The notes beneath the pieces were generated by a model. That model was not told the DNA's origin. It did not search any database and saw only the letters and a list, made by a program, of their open reading frames with translations. A stretch of 64,000 nucleotides of DNA from Rhizobium sophoriradicis (GTDB lineage: Bacteria; Pseudomonadota; Alphaproteobacteria; Rhizobiales; Rhizobiaceae): contig NZ_RQIH01000008.1 of the NCBI RefSeq assembly GCF_003939025.1, forward strand, positions 291,757 through 355,756. The letters run 5' to 3'. How positions within the stretch are numbered: position 1 is the first letter of the stretch; each line of letters starts with the position of its first letter. Below are positions 42,063 to 50,240 of the stretch, in pieces. The position numbers were made by a program, and so were the translations under genes.

Positions 42063-42755
42063 CTAACGCGAGCCGGCCTGACGCATTTGCGCCGGCAGCG
42101 TTTCCCAGGCCCGGATCAGTTCACCGATTGAGGCGGCCTCCATCTTGTGCATGACATTGCTGCGATGCAGCTTGACCGTCACCTCGCTAATGCCGAGATC
42201 GAACGCGATCTGTTTGTTGAGGCGTCCGCGTGCCACTTCGTGCAGAACTTCGCGCTCGCGCTGCGTCAACGTCTCCAGGCGTTTGACATTGCGTTTGGCA
42301 ATTGCGGCTTCGGCACGTCGTTCGGCATCCATCGCAATGGCCGCCGCGACGGCGTCGAGCAGCGTTTGATCGCGCACCGGTTTGGTGAGAAAATCCACAG
42401 CACCCGCCTTCATCGCCTGGACGGTCATCGGAATGTCGCCGTGGCCGGTCAGAAAAATGATCGGCTTGGAAATGCCGTTCTCGGCTAGATGGCTCTGCAG
42501 GTGAAGGCCGCTTGCCCCCGGCATGCGCACATCGAGGATCAGGCAGCCGGGATTTTCCAATATGTCGGCGTCAAGCAATTCTCGGGTCGAGGCAAAACTG
42601 ACCGGCTGAAAGCCCGCCGACAGGATCAGCTCGGACAGGGCCTCGCGTACCGATGCGTCGTCATCGACGATAATGACGAGCGGCTGGTCCTCTTGATATC
42701 TGCACTGCAATGATAACGGCGCCGATCTCCGCAGCAACGGCTGGTCAACCCTCAT
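42063..42755 (-). CDS. FixJ/NarL-type response regulator
   Basis: This 230-residue response regulator has a receiver (VIIVDDDASVREAL, acceptor Asp in LILDVRMPG, FLTGHGD, LTKP) and a LuxR-type helix-turn-helix (LTQREREVLHEVARGRLNKQIAFDLGISEVTVKLHRSNVMHKM). It is of the FixJ/NodW type. GGAGGG selects ATG 42755 over 42788. It begins 1 bp after the stop of the single-domain receiver gene upstream, in an operon that also once contained a full sensor kinase. Confidence 0.92.
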   Translation of the reverse strand: MRVDQPLLRRSAPLSLQCRYQEDQPLVIIVDDDASVREALSELILSAGFQPVSFASTRELLDADILENPGCLILDVRMPGASGLHLQSHLAENGISKPIIFLTGHGDIPMTVQAMKAGAVDFLTKPVRDQTLLDAVAAAIAMDAERRAEAAIAKRNVKRLETLTQREREVLHEVARGRLNKQIAFDLGISEVTVKLHRSNVMHKMEAASIGELIRAWETLPAQMRQAGSR

Positions 42756-42756
42756 G

Positions 42757-43134
42757 TTACCCTCCATCTCTCGATTGTTGTAAAGCATTGGCGATAGCCG
42801 TCAGCAGGGCCTGGGCATCGAAGGGCTTGCGGAAAAACCCGCCGGTGCCCTGCGCGCGGCCCTGATCGGCGATCTCGTGGCGGCCCGTGATCAGGAACAC
42901 CGGCAGCTCCGGACGTGACTTCCTTACCAGGTCGCGAAGTTCGAAGCCGTCGATACCGGGCATTCCGATATCGGTGATGAGCACATCAAGGTCCGACAGC
43001 CCGCTGACGAGCAGCGAGCCCGCCGACGGGAAACCTCGGGCCACATAACCCGCCGATTCCAGAAGGTCGCCCATCGATTCAAGCAGTCTTGGATCGTCAT
43101 CGACAACGGCGACGACATGTCTTGTCTCGTTCAT
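42757..43134 (-). CDS. single-domain response regulator
   Basis: This 125-residue protein is a bare receiver domain (VVAVVDDDPRLLESM, acceptor Asp in LITDIGMPG, FLITGRHE, RKPFD) with no output domain. It probably acts as a phosphate shuttle or sink in the relay of this locus. A run of Gs lies eight bases before ATG 43134. It sits between the truncated FixJ-like gene and the intact FixJ-like regulator. Confidence 0.88.
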   Translation of the reverse strand: MNETRHVVAVVDDDPRLLESMGDLLESAGYVARGFPSAGSLLVSGLSDLDVLITDIGMPGIDGFELRDLVRKSRPELPVFLITGRHEIADQGRAQGTGGFFRKPFDAQALLTAIANALQQSRDGG

Positions 43135-43136
43135 AT

Positions 43137-43562
43137 TCAATTCCCCCCCACCCGACGCGAGTGGGTAATCGGTATTTCAAGTTTCTCCGCGATCCGCACG
43201 AGATCGGCGAGCGACGCCGCCGCCATTTTCTGCATCACATTTCTTCTGTGGATCTGCAGCGTGACTTCGCTAATCCCGAGTTCGGCTGCCGCCTGCTTGT
43301 TGAGAAGACCGCTGACCACGAGCGGCAGCACTTCGCGCTCGCGCGGCGTCAGGTCGAGATAGTGCCGTTTCAGCGTGTCGAGCTCGGCGCGCTCGCCTCT
43401 CTTTTTTCGATCCTGGTCAATCGCCGCGTGGATCGCCGTCATGAGATCGGCATCGCTGAACGGTTTGGTCAGGAAATCTACGGCACCGCTTTTGATCGCA
43501 CGCACGGAGGAGGGGATGTCGCCATGTCCGGTGATGAAGACGATCGGCGGATGATCGCCGTC
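43137..43562 (-). pseudogene. FixJ-like response regulator, N-terminally deleted
   Basis: Only the end of the receiver (VFITGHGDIPSSVRAIKSGAVDFLTKPF) and the LuxR-type helix-turn-helix (LTPREREVLPLVVSGLLNKQAAAELGISEVTLQIHRRNVMQKM) remain. The first half of the receiver, with the DD pair and acceptor Asp, is missing. Reading upstream in this frame, similarity stops near 43565, where sensor-kinase sequence in another frame begins. This is what a deletion would leave. If translated from GTG 43505 it would give a 122-residue DNA-binding protein free of receiver control. Confidence 0.8.
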
Positions 43563-45007
43563 GGCGATACGAGTTGCGAGAGCTCGCGTTCCCGCTCGCG
43601 CAACGCCTCCTGCGCGCGCATCTCATCGTCGATATCGACAGAGATGACGTACCATTGCGTGATCGTGCCGTTCTGGTCCCGCAGCGGCTCGGCGCGGCCG
43701 TCGACCCAGCGATAGGCTCCGTCGAAGCGGCGCATGCGGTATTTGATCGAGAAGGGATCGCCGCTGACGAGGGAACGGTGAACCGTCTGAAGTAGCCTCG
43801 GTGCATCATCGGGATGAACCAGCGTATGAATGACGGCCGAAAGACGGCTCACGCCCGGCTGATCCATGTCACCGACGTCGAGGCCGAAGAAGTCGATCAG
43901 GCGCTTGTTGAAGAAGACAGGCTCGCCTGTCGGTGTCAACCGTCGGATCTGGGCCGGGACCATGTCGACGAGTTGTGAGAGCTCGCGTTCCCGTTCGCGC
44001 AATGCCTCCACGCTTTGGCGCAGCGAAAGCACTGCCAGTTGATGCTGGCGGGATATGGCGGCGACAATGAGCGCCGAAAGCGCCGAGATGGCCAGAAAAA
44101 GCTGCAGCATGATCTGCTTGTGTTTCTGGGCCTCCGGATCGCCGGCGAATTGGCTGGCGCCCGTTATCGTGAAGATTGCCGTTATCAGCGCCAGTAGCAC
44201 GAGTGACACCGCCGCGCCCTTGAACTCGAAGCGGACCGCGGCCCACAGAAGCGGCGGCATGATGATATAGGCGAAAGGCAGGTAGCCGCTCAGCGAAAGA
44301 GCGGCAATGGCTAGAAATATCAGCCCGAGAACGCAGGCTTCCATCCACTGTGTGGTCGAAAGCTGCGGTCTGCCCCGCCAGTTGTGGAGCACGACCAGCG
44401 CCAGCGGCGCCACGATGAGGACGCCGGTGGCATCGCCGATCCACCACAGAGGCCATGCCGTCAAGAAGGATTGTGACAGGATGCTGAACCAGGCAAGCGT
44501 CGCACTTCCCACGGTCGCGCTGACGATCGGCGCAACCCCGGCGCCCAGCGCGACGAAAGCAAGGACTTCCTGCAGGCTTTCCAGCCGCACCGGCCGTGTC
44601 AGCACGCGGTTCACGAGCCAGGCTCCCACCAGCGCCTCCAGGGCGTTGCCGACATAAATCAGGAAGGCGGCGACTGGTGGGCTGTGAAACCACAGGACAT
44701 TGCTGAACATCTCCGCCAGGCAGCCGCCCAGCACCCACCACGGCCAGCTGTAGCCGGAGCTGAGAATCAGCGTCGCGATGAAAAGTCCGCTCGCCGGCCA
44801 GATGGAAATGCCGGTTCCGGGCACGATTGCAAGAGATTGAGCAAAGCCGCAGGCAAGCACATAAGCCGCAACAAAGAAGCCCAGATGCAAAAGCTTGGGA
44901 CGGTGCGACCAGACGCTCATCATCAGCTGCTCCTGCCGGACGGAAATAACCGGGGGGTCGTCAGCATTTGCGATGGTTGTTTTTGATTTTGGGGCCGGCG
45001 AGCTCAT
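43478..45007 (-). pseudogene. MASE1-PAS sensor kinase, kinase core deleted
   Basis: The protein has about eight membrane helices forming a MASE1 sensor domain (FAQSLAIVPGTGISIWPASGLFIATLIL), followed by a full PAS domain (FFNKRLIDFFGLDVGDMDQPG ... FDGAYRWVDGRAEPLRDQNG). It then repeats the linker RERERELSQLV, which begins the next PAS domain. There the sequence breaks at about 43565 and runs 29 residues out of frame to a stop. HisKA and HATPase domains are absent. The break joins directly to the middle of a response-regulator receiver, so a deletion removed the rest of the kinase and the start of the regulator. ATG 45007 is assumed; GTG 45034 is possible. Confidence 0.82.
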
Positions 45008-45253
45008 GTTCGAACCGTAATCCTGCCGCACCACAACCGCAACTCATGGAAACCCATGCATTGCGCGGGGATGTAGCCGGATTTCGGAGTGAAGCAGGGG
45101 CCGCTTTATCCGATGGCGCACCCTATACCGGAGGCTGGCTCCCCTATGCCCATGGGCTAGGATGCAGGACCTCAGGCACGATGGAAGGTCTCTAACTTTC
45201 CGGTCATTGTCGCTCAACCGCGGGCATTGGGTAGAGATAGAGAGGGTGTCGAT
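45008..45253. other. intergenic stretch, 246 bp, divergent promoters
   Basis: The gap separates the broken sensor gene from the NmrA-like gene. No clear operator, palindrome or additional gene was seen. Confidence 0.35.
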
Positions 45254-46006
45254 ATGAAGATCATGGTGGCGGGAGCAAGCGGCGTTGTCGGAACGCAACT
45301 CACGGCGAAGTTGCGCCGGGCGGGCCACGATGTCACCGCCGCATCCTTATCGCTTGGCGTCGATACGGTGACGGGCAGGGGCCTCGAAGCAGCGATGGCG
45401 GGAAACGAAGTCGTCATCGATGTCACCAATGCCGCATCATTCGGTGACAGTTCGGCGTTTGATTTCTTCAGGACATCGACGAAGAACCTGCTCGCCGCTG
45501 CGGCCTGTGCCAACGTCAGACATTATCTCGCGCTCTCCGTCGTCGGCACGCCTTACCTCGTCGAAAGCGATTATTTCCGCGCGAAAATGGTGCAGGAAAA
45601 TCTCATCCGTGCGTCCGGCCGACCCCATACGATCCTCCGCTCGACGCAGTTCTACGAATTCATCAGTGGATTGATCGATATCGGTGCTGATGGCGACGTC
45701 CTTCGGTTGCCGCCGGCGGCTATGAGGCCGGTTGCGGCCGGTGACGTCGCCGCGTTTCTGATGGAACTGGCACCGGGAACTCCGGTCGGGGACATTGTCG
45801 AGATCGGCGGCCCGGAACAGTTCGGTATCGACGAAATCGCGCGGATATATCTCGCCGCAAACGAAGACCAACGGCCGGTAACGACCGATACAGCTGTTTC
45901 CTATTTCGACGTCGAATTGACCGGCGATGTACTGCTTCCCGGTGCTGGCGCCCGCACGGCGAGGCAGACCCTCTCCGACTGGCTCTTCAAATCGATGGCC
46001 GCCTAA
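45254..46006 (+). CDS. NmrA-like NAD(P)-binding protein
   Basis: This 250-residue atypical short-chain dehydrogenase-fold protein has the Rossmann motif VAGASGVVGTQL at the N-terminus, LALSVVGTPYLVESDYFRAKMVQENLI and RPHTILRSTQFYEF, as in NmrA/YtfG-type quinone reductases and sensors. The catalytic Tyr-Lys pair of classical enzymes is not clear. GAGAGGG precedes ATG 45254. It is a single gene with no obvious partner. Confidence 0.88.
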   Translation: MKIMVAGASGVVGTQLTAKLRRAGHDVTAASLSLGVDTVTGRGLEAAMAGNEVVIDVTNAASFGDSSAFDFFRTSTKNLLAAAACANVRHYLALSVVGTPYLVESDYFRAKMVQENLIRASGRPHTILRSTQFYEFISGLIDIGADGDVLRLPPAAMRPVAAGDVAAFLMELAPGTPVGDIVEIGGPEQFGIDEIARIYLAANEDQRPVTTDTAVSYFDVELTGDVLLPGAGARTARQTLSDWLFKSMAA

Positions 46007-46018
46007 CGGCCGGCTTGA

Positions 46019-46180
46019 AATTGGCGGCGCGAGGTAATAGGCGGATCACGCACCGGTGTGCTAGCCGATTTCTTCATCGGCGCTCACGCAGCCATGCAGC
46101 AACTGCCGCTCTTGGCGCGGGATGTCGGGCGCTACCGCACCTATTTCCCCTCGCTGAAATTGATATCGCCCGATTTTTAA
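46019..46180 (+). pseudogene. PIN-domain (VapC-like) toxin, C-terminal remnant
   Basis: The frame ending at TAA 46178-46180 codes for GGSRTGVLADFFIGAHAAMQ followed by PLLARDVGRYRTYFPSLKLI. This matches the C-terminal third of VapC-type PIN toxins, including the last acidic residues (ADFFIGAHA and RD). An in-frame stop at 46016-46018 and the absence of the N-terminal part and of an antitoxin gene show that this is a remnant. The call rests on recognising the motif order, not on a search. Confidence 0.6.
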
Positions 46181-46298
46181 GCCGGCGCTTTGCGGCGCGC
46201 GGCACATTCAAATAAATCTTCATGAAGCCCAGGGTTGAAAAGCTCCGGTCCAGCTCCAAATCCCGCCGGCGGTCGCCGAAACGGCAGGGGAGGGGCGC

Positions 46299-47612
46299 AT
46301 GGGCAATAGGGACGGCGGGCGGATCCGTGGGATTAAATCGGTCTTGGAACACGTTGTTGTTCTCTTCTGCCTTCTATCCTGCCCGCAGGCGTTTGCCGCG
46401 CCCGCCGATATTGGGGGGCTGACGGTGACGCTGCCCGATGCCGCTTCCGGCTGGAGGAAGGCCGGCAAGGGCGATCTTTTCATGCTGCAGAAGGATTTTC
46501 CCGAAACCGGGGATGACAAGCGCGGCAGCGCTCTGATCCAGATATCCAAGCCGCTTGCGGGAGGGCGCAATTCCCTTCCGGCCGGGATGAAGACCTTTGT
46601 CGCAACGCTGCCCGACATGGCCAAGGAAGATATTCTGATTAAGTATTATGGCGTCACGATAAACGGCCACGATATCCGCGTGGAGGAACGCTGCTGCGTC
46701 CAGCAGAAGAATGTCAGCATCAGCCAGATCGTCGTCGGCATCGCCAATGACGAGCGGCAGGCCTATCTGCAGCTCGTGCTCTTGAACCTCAAAGGCGACG
46801 GAAGCCAAAGCGCCGAGGCCGAGTTCGAGGCTCTCGTGCGTTCGGTGAAGCTTGACCCTTCGGACAAGGATTTCGATCTTGCTCCCGCGAGCGACGACGG
46901 CGGGCTCGATGGCGTCTTCACCCATCTCGATACCGGTGTCCGCCCCAATCTCTTCGGCGGCGTGGATTTCTATTCCGATAGCGAGATCACCATGTTCGAT
47001 CCGAAGGGCCTGTTCAGCACGGAGCTGCCGAAGGGCGGCCGCAGCATGACCGAGCACTGCACGGAAAACCCCTCCGACTGCGGCCTTTATAAACTCATCG
47101 GCGGTGGCTTCTTCACCGCCGCCGGATCGATCGAAACGCGCAGCGTCACCTCTGCCTACGGCACGATCGAGATCGAGACGAAGCCATTTTCGAAAAAAGG
47201 CGACGACCTGGTGATCGACGAAGACGAGTATCGTGCGGTGCCGCCATTCGAGGATGGCGCCACGCTCGACGGCGAATGGGTCTACAACTTCGCTTCGAGC
47301 GGCATGACCGCGACCTCGTCGGGATCGGTCGCCTCCAGCAATACGCTGACGCTGCATAAAAACGGCACTTTCGAACGCAGCCGCTGGTCTGGCGTCTCAA
47401 TGACGAACGAAATCGGCGAGTCGCGGACGGGTGTGACCGCGTCAGGCGATCGGCCCGGCTCCAGCGGACGCTATAGGCTTTCCGGCTATCGCCTCGATCT
47501 GACTGACGCGACCGGTAAGACGGAGAGCCTGAGCATTTTCGAGCCGGACAAGGGTTCGGATGGGCTTCTGGTGATCAACGGCAACAACTATCTGAAGGAT
47601 GACGGGCAATAG
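46299..47612 (+). CDS. secreted hypothetical protein, 437 aa
   Basis: This protein has a long N-region and a Sec signal peptide that probably ends near residue 34 (VVVLFCLLSCPQAFAAPAD). The mature part has two halves: a region with ERCCVQQKNVSISQIVVGIAND, and a C-terminal beta-rich domain with LDGEWVYNFASSGMTATSSGSVASSNTLTLHKNGTFERSRWSG and GSSGRYRLSGYRLDL. The second half resembles lipocalin-like domains that measure a fill-in of strands, but no family can be named. AGGGGAGGGG precedes the ATG. It lies beside the replication origin region but need not be connected with it. Confidence 0.65.
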   Translation: MGNRDGGRIRGIKSVLEHVVVLFCLLSCPQAFAAPADIGGLTVTLPDAASGWRKAGKGDLFMLQKDFPETGDDKRGSALIQISKPLAGGRNSLPAGMKTFVATLPDMAKEDILIKYYGVTINGHDIRVEERCCVQQKNVSISQIVVGIANDERQAYLQLVLLNLKGDGSQSAEAEFEALVRSVKLDPSDKDFDLAPASDDGGLDGVFTHLDTGVRPNLFGGVDFYSDSEITMFDPKGLFSTELPKGGRSMTEHCTENPSDCGLYKLIGGGFFTAAGSIETRSVTSAYGTIEIETKPFSKKGDDLVIDEDEYRAVPPFEDGATLDGEWVYNFASSGMTATSSGSVASSNTLTLHKNGTFERSRWSGVSMTNEIGESRTGVTASGDRPGSSGRYRLSGYRLDLTDATGKTESLSIFEPDKGSDGLLVINGNNYLKDDGQ

Positions 47613-47888
47613 TCGGCTCGGGCCTTTCCATTCCGCCCGCGGCCTCGCAAAAATTTCATGAATTTCATGTGCATAACCGATGGCATAGGCCTTGCCCTTC
47701 GGCCCTCGCGCGGATGCGAATCACCCGCCGGTCTGTCCGCGAATTTGCCGGATTCCGGAACCCGTTCGGTGTGGGTCGAGGCGTGGTTTGGTTAAGCGTT
47801 TGTAATTCGGTCACGAATCGCGGCATATAGTAACTGCGCAACTGAAGCGCTTTCGTTCAAAATTGCGCAGTTACTTGGGAAAACAATC
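47613..47888. promoter_or_regulatory. repABC upstream region
   Basis: This 276-bp gap precedes repA. It contains a direct repeat AATTTCATG at 47652-47660 and 47661-47669, a candidate promoter near TTGTAA (47800-47805) and CATATA (47824-47829), and the large inverted repeat that overlaps the likely start of transcription. The promoter assignment is weak. Confidence 0.4.
47829..47875 (+). promoter_or_regulatory. repA operator, 13-bp inverted repeat
   Basis: AGTAACTGCGCAA (47829-47841) and TTGCGCAGTTACT (47863-47875) are perfect inverted repeats separated by 21 bp, ending 13 bp before the repA ATG. In repABC replicons the operon is repressed by RepA (with RepB) binding to a palindrome near the repA promoter. 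This repeat is the obvious candidate. Confidence 0.65.
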
Positions 47889-49082
47889 ATGCAGCCGAGT
47901 CTTGCTCTTCAAGACGATCAAGAGCATCTCCCGTCGCTTCTGGCAACAGATGCGAAGGAGTTGTCCTATCAGCTTCAGCAGCATCAGGCGAAAATCTTTC
48001 CGCCGCTTTCCCAGAAGACGATCAGGACCTTCTCGCCGGCGGAAGCCGCAGCCTTCATCGGCATCGGTGAAGGTTATCTCAGGCAGGTGGCGGCCGATGG
48101 CCACGGACCGGATCCGCTGCCAAACGGACGTCGGCTTTACAGCGCATCCGACATGGACCGCATTCGCCGGGTCCTCGACGAGCGCAACGGCACGCCGAAA
48201 TATGTGCCGGCCCGCAGAGCCGGCGAGAAGCTCCAGATCGTCTCCGTCATGAATTTCAAGGGCGGCTCGGGCAAGACCACCACGGCGGCACATCTGGCGC
48301 AGTTCATGGCGCTGCGCGGCTACCGCGTGCTCGCCGTCGATCTCGATCCGCAGGCATCGCTGTCGGCGCTGTTCGGTCACCAGCCGGAGTTCGACGTCGG
48401 CGAGGGCGAGACGATCTACGGTGCGATCCGCTATGAAGAACCGCGCCCGATCGCCGATATCGTGCGCGCCACCTATACGCCCAATCTGCATCTCATTCCG
48501 GGCAATCTCGAGCTGATGGAATTCGAGCACGAGACGCCGAAGGCGATGGCGTCCGGCACGGCGGAGACGATGTTCTTCGCCCGCATCGGCGAGGTGCTGA
48601 CCGACATCGAAAGCCTCTACGACATCGTGGTCATCGACTGCCCGCCGCAGCTTGGTTTCTTGACAATGTCGGCGCTCTGCGCGGCGACTTCGGTCTTGAT
48701 CACGGTCCACCCGCAGATGCTCGACGTCATGTCGATGTCGCAGTTCCTGACGATGACGAGCGAACTCATGTCGGTCGTCGAGAGGGCCGGCGGGCGCACC
48801 AGCTATGATTGGATGCGCTATCTCGTGACGCGGTTCGAGCCGAATGACGGACCGCAGAGCCAGATGACCGGCTTCATGCGGGCGATCTTCGGCAACCGCA
48901 TGCTCCACAACGCCATGGTGAAATCGACCGCGGTCGCCGACGCCGGCGTCACCAAGCAAACCCTTTATGAGGTCGAGCGGTCGCAATTCACGCGCGGAAC
49001 CTATGACCGGGCGCTGGAGTCGCTGAACCTCGTGAATGGTGAGATCGAAGCGCATATTCGCTCCACCTGGGGAAGGAGATAG
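47889..49082 (+). CDS. repA: plasmid partitioning protein RepA (ParA family)
   Basis: This 397-residue partition ATPase has an N-terminal helix-turn-helix region (FSPAEAAAFIGIGEGYLRQ) as in RepA of repABC replicons. The deviant Walker A follows (MNFKGGSGKTTTAAHL, near residue 125), with VLAVDLDPQASL and VVIDCPPQLGF. It moves plasmid copies apart and represses its own operon. The ATG follows the 13-bp inverted-repeat operator. repB starts 2 bp after its stop. Confidence 0.96.
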   Translation: MQPSLALQDDQEHLPSLLATDAKELSYQLQQHQAKIFPPLSQKTIRTFSPAEAAAFIGIGEGYLRQVAADGHGPDPLPNGRRLYSASDMDRIRRVLDERNGTPKYVPARRAGEKLQIVSVMNFKGGSGKTTTAAHLAQFMALRGYRVLAVDLDPQASLSALFGHQPEFDVGEGETIYGAIRYEEPRPIADIVRATYTPNLHLIPGNLELMEFEHETPKAMASGTAETMFFARIGEVLTDIESLYDIVVIDCPPQLGFLTMSALCAATSVLITVHPQMLDVMSMSQFLTMTSELMSVVERAGGRTSYDWMRYLVTRFEPNDGPQSQMTGFMRAIFGNRMLHNAMVKSTAVADAGVTKQTLYEVERSQFTRGTYDRALESLNLVNGEIEAHIRSTWGRR

Positions 49083-49084
49083 AA

Positions 49085-50086
49085 ATGGCGCGCAAGAATC
49101 TCATCGAAATCTCCGCTCCGAGCCCGGCAAGGGTGGAAGCGGTCGCGCCACGCGACAATCGTCCGATCGCCGGCTTCGTGCCGCAGGAGCGTGTCGGCGG
49201 GCCGGTCGGCGGCATTACGAAGACGCTCGGCAACATCACCGAAAAGATGGAGCGAGCGGGCGAGCTGGAACGGCAGCTGGCGGCGGGCCAGATGATAATC
49301 GAGCTCGACCCAGGCCTGATCGACGCCTCCTTCGTCAGCGACCGCCTGGCGATCGACGCGTCCGGTCTTAGCGAGCTCGTCGAGCAGATCCGCGAACACG
49401 GGCAGCAGGTTCCGATCCTCGTGCGCCCGCATCCTGAAGCCAAGGGACGTTATCAGGTCGCCTACGGCCATCGACGGCTGGCGGCCATCCGAGACCTCGG
49501 CATCAAGGTTCGTGCGGTCGTGCGCGATCTCACGGATGACCAGCTGGTCGTCAGCCAGGGGCAGGAAAACAGCGCCCGCACCAATCTCTCCTATATCGAG
49601 CGCGCGCTCTTCGCGTCGCGGCTCGAGGAACGCGGCTTCGGCCGGGATGTCATCATGGCGGCGCTCAGTGTCGACAAAGCGGCGCTGTCGAGAATGCTGA
49701 TCGTCATGCGGCAGGTGCCGCTCGACCTCATCAACGCCATCGGTGCTGCGCCCGAGATCGGCCGCCGCCGCTGGCTGGAGCTGGGCGAGCGACTGGAGAA
49801 AGCCGACGTCGGGACGATCATCGCGGAGTTGTCCGCGGACGACGCACGCAAGATTTCGAGCGACGAACGCTTCCACCGGGCATTGGTTCTGGCGACGAAG
49901 AAGACGGCCACGCCAAAGCCGGCGGTGGCCAAAACCGAAGTCAGCGGCGTTCCTGTGATGATCAAGAAGACAGCAGCCGGCGCTACTTTCGTCTTCGACG
50001 GCAAGACCGCGCCGGGTTTCGATCAATTCGTCCAGGAACGGCTGCAAGACCTATTCCAGGAATTCAAGAAGCACAGAGGAGCGTAG
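49085..50086 (+). CDS. repB: plasmid partitioning protein RepB (ParB family)
   Basis: This 333-residue centromere-binding protein has the ParB N-terminal region (IDASGLSELVEQIREHGQQVPILVRPHPEAKGRYQVAYGHRRLAAIRDL, with the CTP-binding GHRR box) and a central DNA-binding part (GRDVIMAALSVDKAALSRML). It acts with RepA and a parS site to segregate the replicon. The start is 2 bp after repA with GGAAGGAGA as ribosome binding site. The antisense RNA gene lies downstream, before repC. Confidence 0.96.
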   Translation: MARKNLIEISAPSPARVEAVAPRDNRPIAGFVPQERVGGPVGGITKTLGNITEKMERAGELERQLAAGQMIIELDPGLIDASFVSDRLAIDASGLSELVEQIREHGQQVPILVRPHPEAKGRYQVAYGHRRLAAIRDLGIKVRAVVRDLTDDQLVVSQGQENSARTNLSYIERALFASRLEERGFGRDVIMAALSVDKAALSRMLIVMRQVPLDLINAIGAAPEIGRRRWLELGERLEKADVGTIIAELSADDARKISSDERFHRALVLATKKTATPKPAVAKTEVSGVPVMIKKTAAGATFVFDGKTAPGFDQFVQERLQDLFQEFKKHRGA

Positions 50087-50091
50087 CGCGC

Positions 50092-50146
50092 AAAAGAAAA
50101 AGGCCCCCAACGACGCCGTCGTGGAAGCCCTTCTCAGATCTTAAGC
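50092..50146 (-). ncRNA. counter-transcribed RNA (inc-alpha) of the repABC operon
   Basis: The 154-bp gap between repB and repC has, on the minus strand, a promoter (TTGACT, 17 bp, GATTCT, complement of 50153-50181) and about 55 nt later a GC-rich hairpin. The hairpin includes CCACGAC pairing with GTCGTTGG, followed by TTTTTCTTTT. This is the position, orientation and size of the ctRNA of R. etli p42d and Agrobacterium Ti plasmids. It limits repC expression and copy number and determines incompatibility. Ends are estimated. Confidence 0.8.
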
Positions 50147-50152
50147 ACATCG

Positions 50153-50181
50153 AGAATCGCATTTCCACGAATCACAGTCAA
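50153..50181 (-). promoter_or_regulatory. promoter of the ctRNA
   Basis: On the minus strand TTGACT (complement of 50176-50181) is separated by 17 bp from GATTCT (complement of 50153-50158). This is a good -35 and a moderate -10, placing the RNA start near 50146. Confidence 0.6.
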
Positions 50182-50191
50182 GCGTCTTAGG

Positions 50192-50204
50192 CACCAAATT
50201 GGTG
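50192..50204 (+). promoter_or_regulatory. repC leader hairpin
   Basis: CACCAA-A-TTGGTG (50192-50204) lies 37 bp before the repC ATG. In the mRNA it could form part of the alternative structure that, when the ctRNA binds upstream, hides the repC ribosome binding site or ends transcription. Confidence 0.4.
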
Positions 50205-50240
50205 GATGGTTTTCTTTTGCCTGAACGAAGGTGAAGGCAA

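Noticed and set aside
43478..43570. Programmed frameshift joining the MASE1-PAS sensor to the receiver and HTH frame
   Set aside because: No slippery sequence or downstream structure is evident, and essential parts of both proteins are missing, which a frameshift would not restore. A deletion explains the data better.
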